From positions 1 through 60,425 of the forward strand of contig JAEZYP010000036.1 of assembly GCA_023418995.1 (NCBI GenBank): a stretch of 60,425 nt of DNA, given 5' to 3'. Below are positions 1 to 8,308 of the stretch, one piece after another. Position numbers and translations under genes: made by a program. Each line of letters starts with the position of its first letter. Positions within the stretch are counted from its first letter, which is position 1. This stretch comes from Bacillota bacterium. Lineage in GTDB: Bacteria; Bacillota; Clostridia; Oscillospirales; Acutalibacteraceae. Below the pieces are notes generated by a model, which searched no databases, was not told the origin of the DNA, and saw nothing but the letters and a program-made list of their open reading frames with translations.

Positions 1-99
1 GCATTCGTTCTCAAGAATGGCAAGCCCATCGTGGTTGTTATGTCTAACGAGCGCTACGCAAGGCTGCTTAAAGCCGGGATTGATATCAATGATTATTAA
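1..99 (+). CDS. Phd/YefM-like antitoxin, C-terminal part (cut by window edge)
   Basis: The first 32 codons run in frame to TAA at 97-99. They read like the C-terminal half of a Phd/YefM antitoxin: a 'VLKNGKPIVVVMSNERYARL' stretch, then a short acidic tail. In that family this part follows the DNA-binding strand-helix unit and leads into the toxin-binding helix. The gene starts outside the window. No toxin gene follows; hsdM begins 16 bases downstream, so the protein may be a solitary antitoxin or regulator at the head of the restriction operon. Identification rests on a short fragment. Confidence 0.6.
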   Translation, partial: AFVLKNGKPIVVVMSNERYARLLKAGIDINDY

Positions 100-115
100 T
101 ATGGAGGCCTTCAGA

Positions 116-2260
116 ATGGCTAAAGAACGAATTACCGACGTTGTGATGGACGACGCCAGCATTAACGTCAGCAAAGAAGTCGACCTTGTATTCTCTATTG
201 CTAACAGTTTGAGGGGGGCATACAAGTCCGACAAATATAAAGACGTAATTATCCCGATGATAATTATCCGTCGCTTTGAGTGCGCCCTCGCCAGCACCAA
301 GGATGCAGTCGTTGCGGCTTTTGAAGCCAAACGCGATGTTCCACCCCAGATACTTGAGAAGATTGCTGGTTACAAATTCTATAATACGAGCCGTTATACC
401 CTTGCCGAGCTTCTGAACGAACCAGACAACATTGTCTCGAACTTCAATAGATACATTGAAGGGTTTTCGGCGAACGTCCAGAGCATTATCCGTAACCTCG
501 ACTTCGAGAAGGAAATCGACAAAATGGATAAGAACAACCGGCTCCTGGGCGTGGTTCGCAAATTCTCTGAACTTGACCTGAACCCCACCACCGTGGACGG
601 CATAAAGGCCGGATATATGTTTGAAGAGATTATCCGTAAATTCTCTGAAAATGCCGAAGCTGGCGACCACTACACCCCGCGCGAAGTTATCCGCCTGCTT
701 GTCAGCATTTTGCTTGCGGAAGGATTGGACGACCTTTACACCGAACGCCGCGTCGCCACCGTGCTGGATATGGCTTGCGGCTCCGGTGGTATGCTTTCGA
801 CCACTTATAACGCTATAACAAGAATGAACCCCGATGCCGAAGTGCGCCTTTTCGGGCAGGAAATAAACCCGGAATCCTATGCCATCTGTCTTGCCGATAT
901 GCTTATCAAGGGCGAGGACGCCAAGAACATCCACTTGCAGGATACGATGAAGGCAGACTGCTTCGAAGGGCAGGATATGCGTATCGTCATCATCAATCCT
1001 CCATTCGGACAAGCTTGGGGCGGTAAAGACGCAGCAGACGGCGTAGAATCTGCAGTCAAAAAGGAGCATAAAAAAGCCGAGAAATACGAGGGCGCGGAAA
1101 AAATGGAACATAGCCGATTCCCGTGGGGTTTGCCGACCTCCGGGGATATGCAGCTTCTGTTTATGCAGCACGCCATCTACAAGATGAGTAAGGATGGTCG
1201 CGCCGCCATTATCAGCAACGGCTCTCCGCTGTTTTCGGGCAACACCACGAGCGGCGAAAGCCAGATACGCCGCTATATGTTGGAGAATGACCTCATTGAG
1301 GCTATAGTCGCTCTGCCGACTGATCTCTTCTATAACACGAGCATCGGCATTTACGCTTTCATTCTGTCAAAAAACAAGCGACCGGAGCGTCGCGGCAAGA
1401 TTCAACTTATAAACGCCGTTGATATGTGGAAACCACTCCGCAAGTCGCTCGGCAAGAAGCGTAAGGAAATTTCGAAGGAAGACATCGCCCGCATTACTGA
1501 GATTTATGCGGGCTTCGAAGCGGGCCCCAACTGTAAAATCTTTGACAACGAAGAGTTTATGTATAAGGAATACGCCGTCTATCAGCCGCTCCAACGGAGG
1601 GGTTCGCTTTCGATTACCAATATCGCCGCTCTGAAAATGAGCGCGACCTTTACCGCTAATTCCTTCATCTTTAATGAAGCGGACTACGAGGTCTTGCTTG
1701 AGACCGATCCCCGCGAAGGCGAGGACGAGAAAAAGTTTCAGAAATACCGAAAAGGCAAGGAATTCACCGAGGCGGTCATTGTCGCTTTGGAAGCACATGC
1801 CGATGACACTGAGTACGATGACTTTGCCGAGTTCGTAGCAAAGCTGAAAGATATCATCGGTGACATCGACGGGATGTCTCCCAGTCGCCTGAACACCATT
1901 GCAATGGAAATGTCTGTGATGGACAAGACTGCCGTAGTGCAAAAGGATAAGAAGGGTAAAATCATCACCGACCCGACCACCAAGGACACGGAACTCGTCG
2001 GGCTAAGAATTGACCTTGAGGAATATTTCAAGCGTGAGGTCTACCCGCACGTTCCCGATGCAATCTATGCCTATGAATATGACGAAAACAAGAAAGCGTC
2101 AGCAACCAACAAAGAGAAGCTGGGTGCGGAGTTCCCGTTTACCCGCTACTTCTACGAATACAAAGCCCCTGAAAGGGCAGACGATCTGCTCACCCAGTTC
2201 ACCAACATCGAGAGCGAGTTGGCGGCGAAGGTTGCCGCTCTGACGGGAGGTGGGCATTGA
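116..2260 (+). CDS. hsdM: Type I restriction-modification DNA methyltransferase subunit HsdM
   Basis: Adenine-N6 methyltransferase subunit of a type I restriction-modification complex; with HsdS it methylates the recognition site and with HsdR it forms the restriction enzyme. The 714-residue protein has an N-terminal helical HsdM domain, then the SAM-binding motif DMACGSGG near residue 218 and the catalytic NPPF motif at N294. The long C-terminal extension is helical and charged. I chose ATG 116 because GGAGG lies at 103-107; upstream in-frame codons to 17 overlap the antitoxin tail. The stop overlaps the hsdS start, so translation is probably coupled. Confidence 0.93.
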   Translation: MAKERITDVVMDDASINVSKEVDLVFSIANSLRGAYKSDKYKDVIIPMIIIRRFECALASTKDAVVAAFEAKRDVPPQILEKIAGYKFYNTSRYTLAELLNEPDNIVSNFNRYIEGFSANVQSIIRNLDFEKEIDKMDKNNRLLGVVRKFSELDLNPTTVDGIKAGYMFEEIIRKFSENAEAGDHYTPREVIRLLVSILLAEGLDDLYTERRVATVLDMACGSGGMLSTTYNAITRMNPDAEVRLFGQEINPESYAICLADMLIKGEDAKNIHLQDTMKADCFEGQDMRIVIINPPFGQAWGGKDAADGVESAVKKEHKKAEKYEGAEKMEHSRFPWGLPTSGDMQLLFMQHAIYKMSKDGRAAIISNGSPLFSGNTTSGESQIRRYMLENDLIEAIVALPTDLFYNTSIGIYAFILSKNKRPERRGKIQLINAVDMWKPLRKSLGKKRKEISKEDIARITEIYAGFEAGPNCKIFDNEEFMYKEYAVYQPLQRRGSLSITNIAALKMSATFTANSFIFNEADYEVLLETDPREGEDEKKFQKYRKGKEFTEAVIVALEAHADDTEYDDFAEFVAKLKDIIGDIDGMSPSRLNTIAMEMSVMDKTAVVQKDKKGKIITDPTTKDTELVGLRIDLEEYFKREVYPHVPDAIYAYEYDENKKASATNKEKLGAEFPFTRYFYEYKAPERADDLLTQFTNIESELAAKVAALTGGGH

Positions 2261-3564
2261 TGACAGCTACCAGGCCCAGCGGTATTGCGTGGATTGGCAA
2301 CATTCCCGCTGACTGGGATATGAACAAGATAAAGTACATCTCTACTCTCAAAGGGCGTATCGGGTGGCAAGGCTTGACCTCCGACGAATACACGGACGAG
2401 GGAGCTTATCTGATTACCGGCACGGACTTTGACAATGGCGGCATCAATTGGGAAACCTGCGTCCACGTTCCTATGAAACGCTGGGAGGAAGCGAAGGACA
2501 TTCAAATTGGGAACGGCGACCTTTTGATAACAAAGGATGGCACCGTCGGCAAAGTCGCTATCGTTAACGGCTTAAACAGTCCTTGCTCGTTGAACAGCGG
2601 TGTTTTGCGTATCTCGACCGCAAGTGGCTACGATAGGAAGTTCCTGTATTGGGTGCTTCAGTCTGAAGTATTCTGGACGTGGTTTTCCATTAAGAACGCG
2701 GGCAATAGCACGATACTGCACCTTTATCAGGGAGACTTCGCTGAGTTTAACTATGCGATACCACCCCTTCCTGAACAGCAAGCCATCGCTGCTTTTCTCG
2801 ACGACCGTTGCGGGCAGATTGACAGCATTGTTACTGACCTGGAGCGACAAGTGGAGATTCTGCGACAATACAAAAAAGCCCTCATCACCGAGACGGTGAC
2901 AAAGGGCTTGGATAAGGCTGCTCCGATGAAAGACAGCGGAATTGACTGGATTGGAGAGATGCCAAGACATTGGAATGCGAAACGTCTCCGTTATGTATGT
3001 CGGCTGAAAACTGGAACGACTCCATCCGAGAATGAAGGTATAAATATTGACGAGATGGGTCTTAACTGGTTTACACCGTCGGACTTTAGCCCCAGTTTGA
3101 CGCTTGCAACATCGGAGAAATATGTATCGCCAGAGGCAATACGGCGCTTCAAAATCACTCCGTATCCCGCTGGTTCTGTTTTGCTTGTTGCTATCGGAGC
3201 GACTGTTGGTAAAATTGGCTACTGCGAGGTTCCGGCGTATAGCAACCAGCAAATCACAGCTTTGATGCCGTATGCCATCAGAGGTAAGTACCTGATGTAC
3301 TTCTTACACTCAAAGACCGATTACATCAAGGACAATGCTCTTTACACAACTTTACCGATTATCAACAATACTTACTTGTCTGATATTTTTGTCTGCGTCC
3401 CAAGCGATACAGAGCAAGTAGATATAATTGAATTTCTCGACCGCAAATGCGCTGAGACCGACGACCTCATCACCGAGAAGCAGAAAGCCGCCGAGACGAT
3501 GCGGCAGTATAAGAAATCGCTTATTTACGAATACGTCACGGGCAAAAAGCGCGTGGCAGGTTAA
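2260..3564 (+). CDS. hsdS: Type I restriction-modification specificity subunit HsdS
   Basis: DNA sequence-recognition subunit of the type I complex. It has the usual two-fold layout: target recognition domain 1 (about residues 1-165), a first conserved helical spacer starting near residue 168 with PLPEQQAIAAFLD, target recognition domain 2 from about residue 227 (SGIDWIGEMPRHW repeats the opening SGIAWIGNIPADW), and a second helical spacer at the C-terminus. ATG 2260 shares one base with the hsdM stop and follows GGGAGG at 2245-2250. The two recognition domains differ, which predicts an asymmetric bipartite target; the site cannot be read from sequence alone. No second hsdS copy or invertase is nearby. 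Confidence 0.93.
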   Translation: MTATRPSGIAWIGNIPADWDMNKIKYISTLKGRIGWQGLTSDEYTDEGAYLITGTDFDNGGINWETCVHVPMKRWEEAKDIQIGNGDLLITKDGTVGKVAIVNGLNSPCSLNSGVLRISTASGYDRKFLYWVLQSEVFWTWFSIKNAGNSTILHLYQGDFAEFNYAIPPLPEQQAIAAFLDDRCGQIDSIVTDLERQVEILRQYKKALITETVTKGLDKAAPMKDSGIDWIGEMPRHWNAKRLRYVCRLKTGTTPSENEGINIDEMGLNWFTPSDFSPSLTLATSEKYVSPEAIRRFKITPYPAGSVLLVAIGATVGKIGYCEVPAYSNQQITALMPYAIRGKYLMYFLHSKTDYIKDNALYTTLPIINNTYLSDIFVCVPSDTEQVDIIEFLDRKCAETDDLITEKQKAAETMRQYKKSLIYEYVTGKKRVAG

Positions 3565-3579
3565 AGGAGAAATACAGCT

Positions 3580-6500
3580 ATGCCTATCCGAGCAGACCAG
3601 CTTCAAGAGAAAAAGGATTACCAGAATCTGATTCTGGAGGAGTTGCGCGACCGCAACGGCTACGTTATCCGCAACGCCCAAACGGACTGGGATGCGGACA
3701 TCGCAATGGACAAGGGGCTTCTCTTTCAATTCTTGGAGACGACCCAGCCCGAAAAGATGGAGAAGCTGCGGAAGTTTTACGCCGACAAAACCAATAAGAC
3801 GGTCATCAACTACATCAACCGAGAGATTACCAAAGATCGCAGTTCCTTAATCTATGTCCTGAAAAACGGAGTGGAGTTCGACAACGGTGTAAAACTCGAC
3901 CTTATGTACCGCCACCCTGCCACGTCGTTTAACGAGAAATTGGCATGGCAGTATGAGCAGAATATCCTCTCGGTTATGGAGGAAGTCTACCACAAGGAGG
4001 GCGAGCGGATTGACCTTGTGCTGTTCCTTAACGGGATAGCCATCTTCGCCGTCGAACTCAAGTGCAATACGTCCGGGCAGAACTACGAAAACGCCATTAG
4101 CCAGTACAAGCACGAACGTGACCCCCATACCCGACTGTTCAAGTTCAAAGCCGGTGTGTTTGCCGCCTTTGCTATGGATTTGAACGAGGTCTACTTCTGC
4201 ACATCCCTGTGTGGAGTCAACTCGTCTTTCCTGCCGTTTAACATCGGTATGCCGAAGTCACCCGACAAGCCATATTCCATCGGCAAGGGCAACCCGCACA
4301 ATGAAAACGGCATTAACGTCTCCTATATGTGGGAGCAAATCTGGACGAAAGAGAAAATTATCCTGCTTATCGAGCGCTTTATCTTCATAGAAAAAAAGAA
4401 AGAAAAAAACACCGAAACCGGAAAGACGAAGGTCAAGGAGACGGTTATCTTCCCGCGTTACCACCAACTTCGAGCGGTGGAGAGGCTTGTGGCGGACATC
4501 AAAGTCAACCGCACGAGTCAGAATTACCTCATTGAGCATTCGGCGGGCAGTGGCAAGACGAACACCATCGCGTGGCTCACGCATATCCTTGCCTCCCTGC
4601 ATGACACGGAAGACAAGAATATTTTCAGCAATATCATTGTTATCACCGACCGCATCATAGTTGACCAGCAACTACAGGAAGCGGTTATGGGTATCGACCA
4701 CAAAACGGGTCTGTTAAAGGTGTTGGACGACAAGTGCCACTCCGACGACCTCGCCCAAGCCCTGCGTGGCAACACGAAGATTATTGTCACTACTATTCAT
4801 AAGTTCTTTTACATACTCGAAAAGAACTTACTGTCCCTCAAAGACAAGACCTTCGCCGTACTTATTGACGAAGCGCACTCCTCTACAGAGGGTGACCTTA
4901 TGCGAGCCGTGACCCACGTCTTGGCTGGTGGCAAGGTAGAGGAACTCCCTGAAGAGACTCCCGAAGAGGAAGCGGGCGAGGAACTGACCACCGACGAAAA
5001 AATCAAGGTCGAGCGGGCTAAAGCAGGTAAGCAGCCGAACGTAACAATGATTGCGTTCACCGCCACGCCTAAGCCCGGCACTTTGCAGCTTTTCGGTACT
5101 CTGAACGACGAGGGTAAAAAGACGTGTTTCGACCTCTACTCCATGCGTCAGGCTATCGAGGAAGGCTATATCTTGAATGTCCTCGATAATTATGTGACAT
5201 GGCAGACCTACTTTAAGATTAATAAGGCAATTGAGGACGACCCCGAACTCCAGTCCATTACTGCCAAACGTAAAATAGCTCGCTTCGTAGATCTTCATGA
5301 CACGAACATCTCACAGAAAATCGAGATTATTATAGAGCATTTCCGTCAGAACATAGCCGATAGCCTCGGCGGTCAGGCAAAGGCGATGGTTGTAACCTCT
5401 TCTCGCCCTGCAGCGGTTAAGTATAAGAAAGAATTTGAGAAGTACATTGAGCGGAACGGCTACACCAATATCCGCGCTTTGATTGCCTTTTCCGGCAAGG
5501 TCACGCTTGACGGCGAAACCTACACCGAAGCCGGAATGAACGGCTTTTCCGAGGAGACTCTGCGTGACGAGTTTGACAAGGGCATCTATCAGGTTCTGCT
5601 TGTCGCCAACAAATACCAAACTGGCTTTGACCAGCCGAAGCTAGTGGCGATGTATGTAGATAAGAAATTGCGCGGCGTATCGGCGGTGCAAACACTGTCG
5701 CGCTTGAACCGCATTTTCCGTCCCTACGACAAGCGCACCTTCATCCTCGATTTCAAAAACAAGGCCGAGGACATTATGAAGGCATTTGCACCGTTTTATG
5801 AGGAAACGGAGTTGTTCGATACCATCTCGCCGTCTGACATCCGGCGGCTAGAGGAGGAAATCGAGTTTTATAACATTCTTACCGACAACGACATTACTGA
5901 GTTTAACGACCTGCTTTATCTTCCGAAGCGGACAGCCAAGCAGAAACAACGTATGTGGGCATTGCTTGATAACGCCGCCCGAGAGGTTCGCAAGAAGAAT
6001 ACGGAAGAGCAGTTCGCTATCCGAACGACGATTCGGAGGTTCCTGAAATCGTACTGCTTTCTCATTCAGGCGACCTGCTACGAAAATGTGGAATTACATA
6101 AGCGGTACAACTATCTCTCGTATCTGGTCAAGGAATTGGACATCAAGGGCGGGAATGATTTTGACATCGCTGATAAAATTACAGTGAGCGGCTTCGAGCA
6201 GAAGCAGACCGGCGTGATGGCAAAGCCCGAAGTGGAATCCAAGCCGGAACTGAAAATGAAAGCCCCGAAGCCTGCCCAGCCGGAAGCCGAGCAACTCAAG
6301 ATGCTCTCCGTCATCATTGAGGAAATAAACACCATTTACGGCAGCAAAGGCGATACTGGAGTGAGAACAAAGGCAGCTATGCAAATACGAGACATTCTTC
6401 TGAAAGATGCACGGCTTAAGGCGAGTGCCAAAAACAACCCATATTCCGACTTCAAGTTCACCTACAAGGACAGCGTGTCAGATGCGCTTGTAGAAGGATA

Positions 6501-6612
6501 CGACCAGAACGTCGATTTTTACACACTGCTTTTGGGCAACGAGGAACTACGAGATAAGATAACGGACGTGTTTATGGAGGAGATCTACAAGACCCTGAGA
6601 GAAAGCAAATAA
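3580..6612 (+). CDS. hsdR: Type I restriction endonuclease subunit HsdR
   Basis: Motor and nuclease subunit that translocates DNA and cuts unmethylated DNA far from the recognition site. The 1010 residues contain an N-terminal PD-(D/E)xK nuclease (D145, then E159-L-K161), a superfamily 2 helicase core with Walker A around K326 (AGSGKT) and the DEAH box at D430-H433, and a motif VI region (QTLSRLNRIF). A charged linker with many Lys, Glu and Pro lies near residues 880-915, before the C-terminal HsdM-binding helices. All key residues are present, so the enzyme looks intact. AAAGGAG lies upstream of ATG 3580, 15 bases after hsdS. Confidence 0.94.
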   Translation: MPIRADQLQEKKDYQNLILEELRDRNGYVIRNAQTDWDADIAMDKGLLFQFLETTQPEKMEKLRKFYADKTNKTVINYINREITKDRSSLIYVLKNGVEFDNGVKLDLMYRHPATSFNEKLAWQYEQNILSVMEEVYHKEGERIDLVLFLNGIAIFAVELKCNTSGQNYENAISQYKHERDPHTRLFKFKAGVFAAFAMDLNEVYFCTSLCGVNSSFLPFNIGMPKSPDKPYSIGKGNPHNENGINVSYMWEQIWTKEKIILLIERFIFIEKKKEKNTETGKTKVKETVIFPRYHQLRAVERLVADIKVNRTSQNYLIEHSAGSGKTNTIAWLTHILASLHDTEDKNIFSNIIVITDRIIVDQQLQEAVMGIDHKTGLLKVLDDKCHSDDLAQALRGNTKIIVTTIHKFFYILEKNLLSLKDKTFAVLIDEAHSSTEGDLMRAVTHVLAGGKVEELPEETPEEEAGEELTTDEKIKVERAKAGKQPNVTMIAFTATPKPGTLQLFGTLNDEGKKTCFDLYSMRQAIEEGYILNVLDNYVTWQTYFKINKAIEDDPELQSITAKRKIARFVDLHDTNISQKIEIIIEHFRQNIADSLGGQAKAMVVTSSRPAAVKYKKEFEKYIERNGYTNIRALIAFSGKVTLDGETYTEAGMNGFSEETLRDEFDKGIYQVLLVANKYQTGFDQPKLVAMYVDKKLRGVSAVQTLSRLNRIFRPYDKRTFILDFKNKAEDIMKAFAPFYEETELFDTISPSDIRRLEEEIEFYNILTDNDITEFNDLLYLPKRTAKQKQRMWALLDNAAREVRKKNTEEQFAIRTTIRRFLKSYCFLIQATCYENVELHKRYNYLSYLVKELDIKGGNDFDIADKITVSGFEQKQTGVMAKPEVESKPELKMKAPKPAQPEAEQLKMLSVIIEEINTIYGSKGDTGVRTKAAMQIRDILLKDARLKASAKNNPYSDFKFTYKDSVSDALVEGYDQNVDFYTLLLGNEELRDKITDVFMEEIYKTLRESK

Positions 6613-6695
6613 ACTATGCAGCTTTGCTGACAACGGGCAGCTCTGAGCCGCCCTTTCTCTCATTAAAACGAATTATATTCAAGGAGAATGGGCGG

Positions 6696-8288
6696 ATGGA
6701 GTATAACTACGACAAAGTAACGCTTGTGCCTATAAACGTATGCAGGGACAACTATGATGAGGTTGCGGCTGACTTCCTCAAGCATTACGGCTGCGCCCAA
6801 TATTTAACGACACCAATGCCGGTGCCAATATTTGAGATTGCTCAAAAGCGTATGTTCCTGACGGTTTATACTAACCAACAGTTGTCGGAAAGCGGAGAAG
6901 TTCTGGGAACAATTGCTTTTTTTGACGGCGACTTGGATGTGTACGACCCCGGCACTAAAAGTTACATCGGGTTTCCTGTAAAAAAGGGGACGGTCTTGGT
7001 CGACTGCACTATTGACCACGAGGGCAGAGAAAATAACACGATGGCGCATGAATGCGTCCATTGGCATATACATCGTAACTATTTCGGGAATCTCCGCCGG
7101 AAAGCGGCTGACTCGGATATAGCATTCCGTTGCCCATCTAGACTGTCGGACGGTGACGAAGCAACCCGCGACGAGGAACGGATGGAGAAACAGGCTCGTG
7201 GCATAGCTCCGCGCATCCTAATGCCGAAAAACTCCACAACAATTAAACTAAACGAACTTTTTGCCTCCCGTACCGTCCCCCAAGACGGTGAGCGGAGGCT
7301 TGCTGTACTTACAGAGATAGTGGACGAATTAGCCGCGTTTTACCACGTTTCCAAGATGTCAGCAAAATACCGTATGGTCGACTTGGGTCGCATGTCCCAC
7401 GAAGAAGCTGAGCAGATTTACAACTTTGATAACAATTTGGTGGCATGGGACTTCTCTGAGCACCCCCTGACGGTCAAGACGAGTAGCCGTCCGATGACAC
7501 GCCACATCACGATTGAGCAAGTTATTTATGAGTTTGGCAGGAATGCGGCTTTCAGAGAAGTATTACATAGCGGACTGTTCCGCTTTGTCGAGGATGCTTT
7601 TGTTATTAACGACCCGAAATATATACATACCGATGATGAGGGTAAGACTCGGCTGACTCCATATGCGATAAAACATCAACAGGAATGTACACTCATCTTT
7701 GAGTACGCCGTTTCTGTCAGCCATAATTACAGCCACGCCGATACGGAAAATTTCCAACCCAATATGATGAATATGCTCACTATGGGCTTCCTCACGAGGG
7801 TGGAAACAGAGTATAAGAAGCTGCCAAGGTACACATCAAACGTTCAGAATGATGCTGCGTTTGATGTAGCCAAGGCTCTGGATGCAGTCAAAGCAGATTT
7901 TGACAAGTTCGCCAAAGCGCGTACTGCCTTAGCCCCAGCGACGGACTTCTGGGACAGGGTCGATCAGATTAAGACCGCCAAGAGCATAAGAAACAGCACC
8001 TTTAAAGACCGCTCCGGTCTTGACGACGCAACGATAAGTAGAATCAAGCTGAAAAAGACAGCGGTAACGCTCCGTGTCGCTATCGCTGCCTGTTTCGGGC
8101 TCGATTTGGATATAGATGAGTCAAAAAAGCTACTGGCTTTAGCAAAGCTGGCTCTCAATGACGAACCAGAATGCCTTGCCTATGAGTTTGTTATAATGAA
8201 CTTCCAGTTTTGCCCTCTGTTCGAAAAGAATGAGGTGCTACAGAAGTTCGGTGTTGAGCCTATCGGGGTTCGTTCGAAAAAAGACTAA
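6696..8288 (+). CDS. ImmA/IrrE-like HExxH metallopeptidase with C-terminal HTH-like segment
   Basis: The 530-residue protein carries a zinc-protease motif at H118 (HECVHWHIH), the signature of the ImmA/IrrE (COG2856) family, whose members cut repressors or sense signals. The motif sits within residues 30-230. The middle part is not recognised. The last roughly 110 residues include an SGLDDATISRIK stretch that looks like the recognition part of an XRE helix-turn-helix, followed by an alternating helical region. ATG 6696 follows AAGGAG at 6681-6686; the frame stays open upstream to 6624 but lacks a ribosome site there. It lies between hsdR and mcrB on the same strand, so a role in controlling or assisting the defence genes is inferred, not shown. 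Confidence 0.6.
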   Translation: MEYNYDKVTLVPINVCRDNYDEVAADFLKHYGCAQYLTTPMPVPIFEIAQKRMFLTVYTNQQLSESGEVLGTIAFFDGDLDVYDPGTKSYIGFPVKKGTVLVDCTIDHEGRENNTMAHECVHWHIHRNYFGNLRRKAADSDIAFRCPSRLSDGDEATRDEERMEKQARGIAPRILMPKNSTTIKLNELFASRTVPQDGERRLAVLTEIVDELAAFYHVSKMSAKYRMVDLGRMSHEEAEQIYNFDNNLVAWDFSEHPLTVKTSSRPMTRHITIEQVIYEFGRNAAFREVLHSGLFRFVEDAFVINDPKYIHTDDEGKTRLTPYAIKHQQECTLIFEYAVSVSHNYSHADTENFQPNMMNMLTMGFLTRVETEYKKLPRYTSNVQNDAAFDVAKALDAVKADFDKFAKARTALAPATDFWDRVDQIKTAKSIRNSTFKDRSGLDDATISRIKLKKTAVTLRVAIAACFGLDLDIDESKKLLALAKLALNDEPECLAYEFVIMNFQFCPLFEKNEVLQKFGVEPIGVRSKKD

Positions 8289-8308
8289 TTTAACGGGAGG
8301 TTTCAGAC

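Noticed and set aside
86..1171. Long minus-strand ORF of 361 codons opposite hsdM
   Set aside because: It is the complement of a well-supported HsdM with intact SAM and catalytic motifs; it has no recognisable domain and low-complexity, basic, His/Phe-rich composition typical of shadow frames.
2260..3564. Phase-variable hsdS system
   Set aside because: No second hsdS copy, inverted repeat, or invertase is seen in the window.
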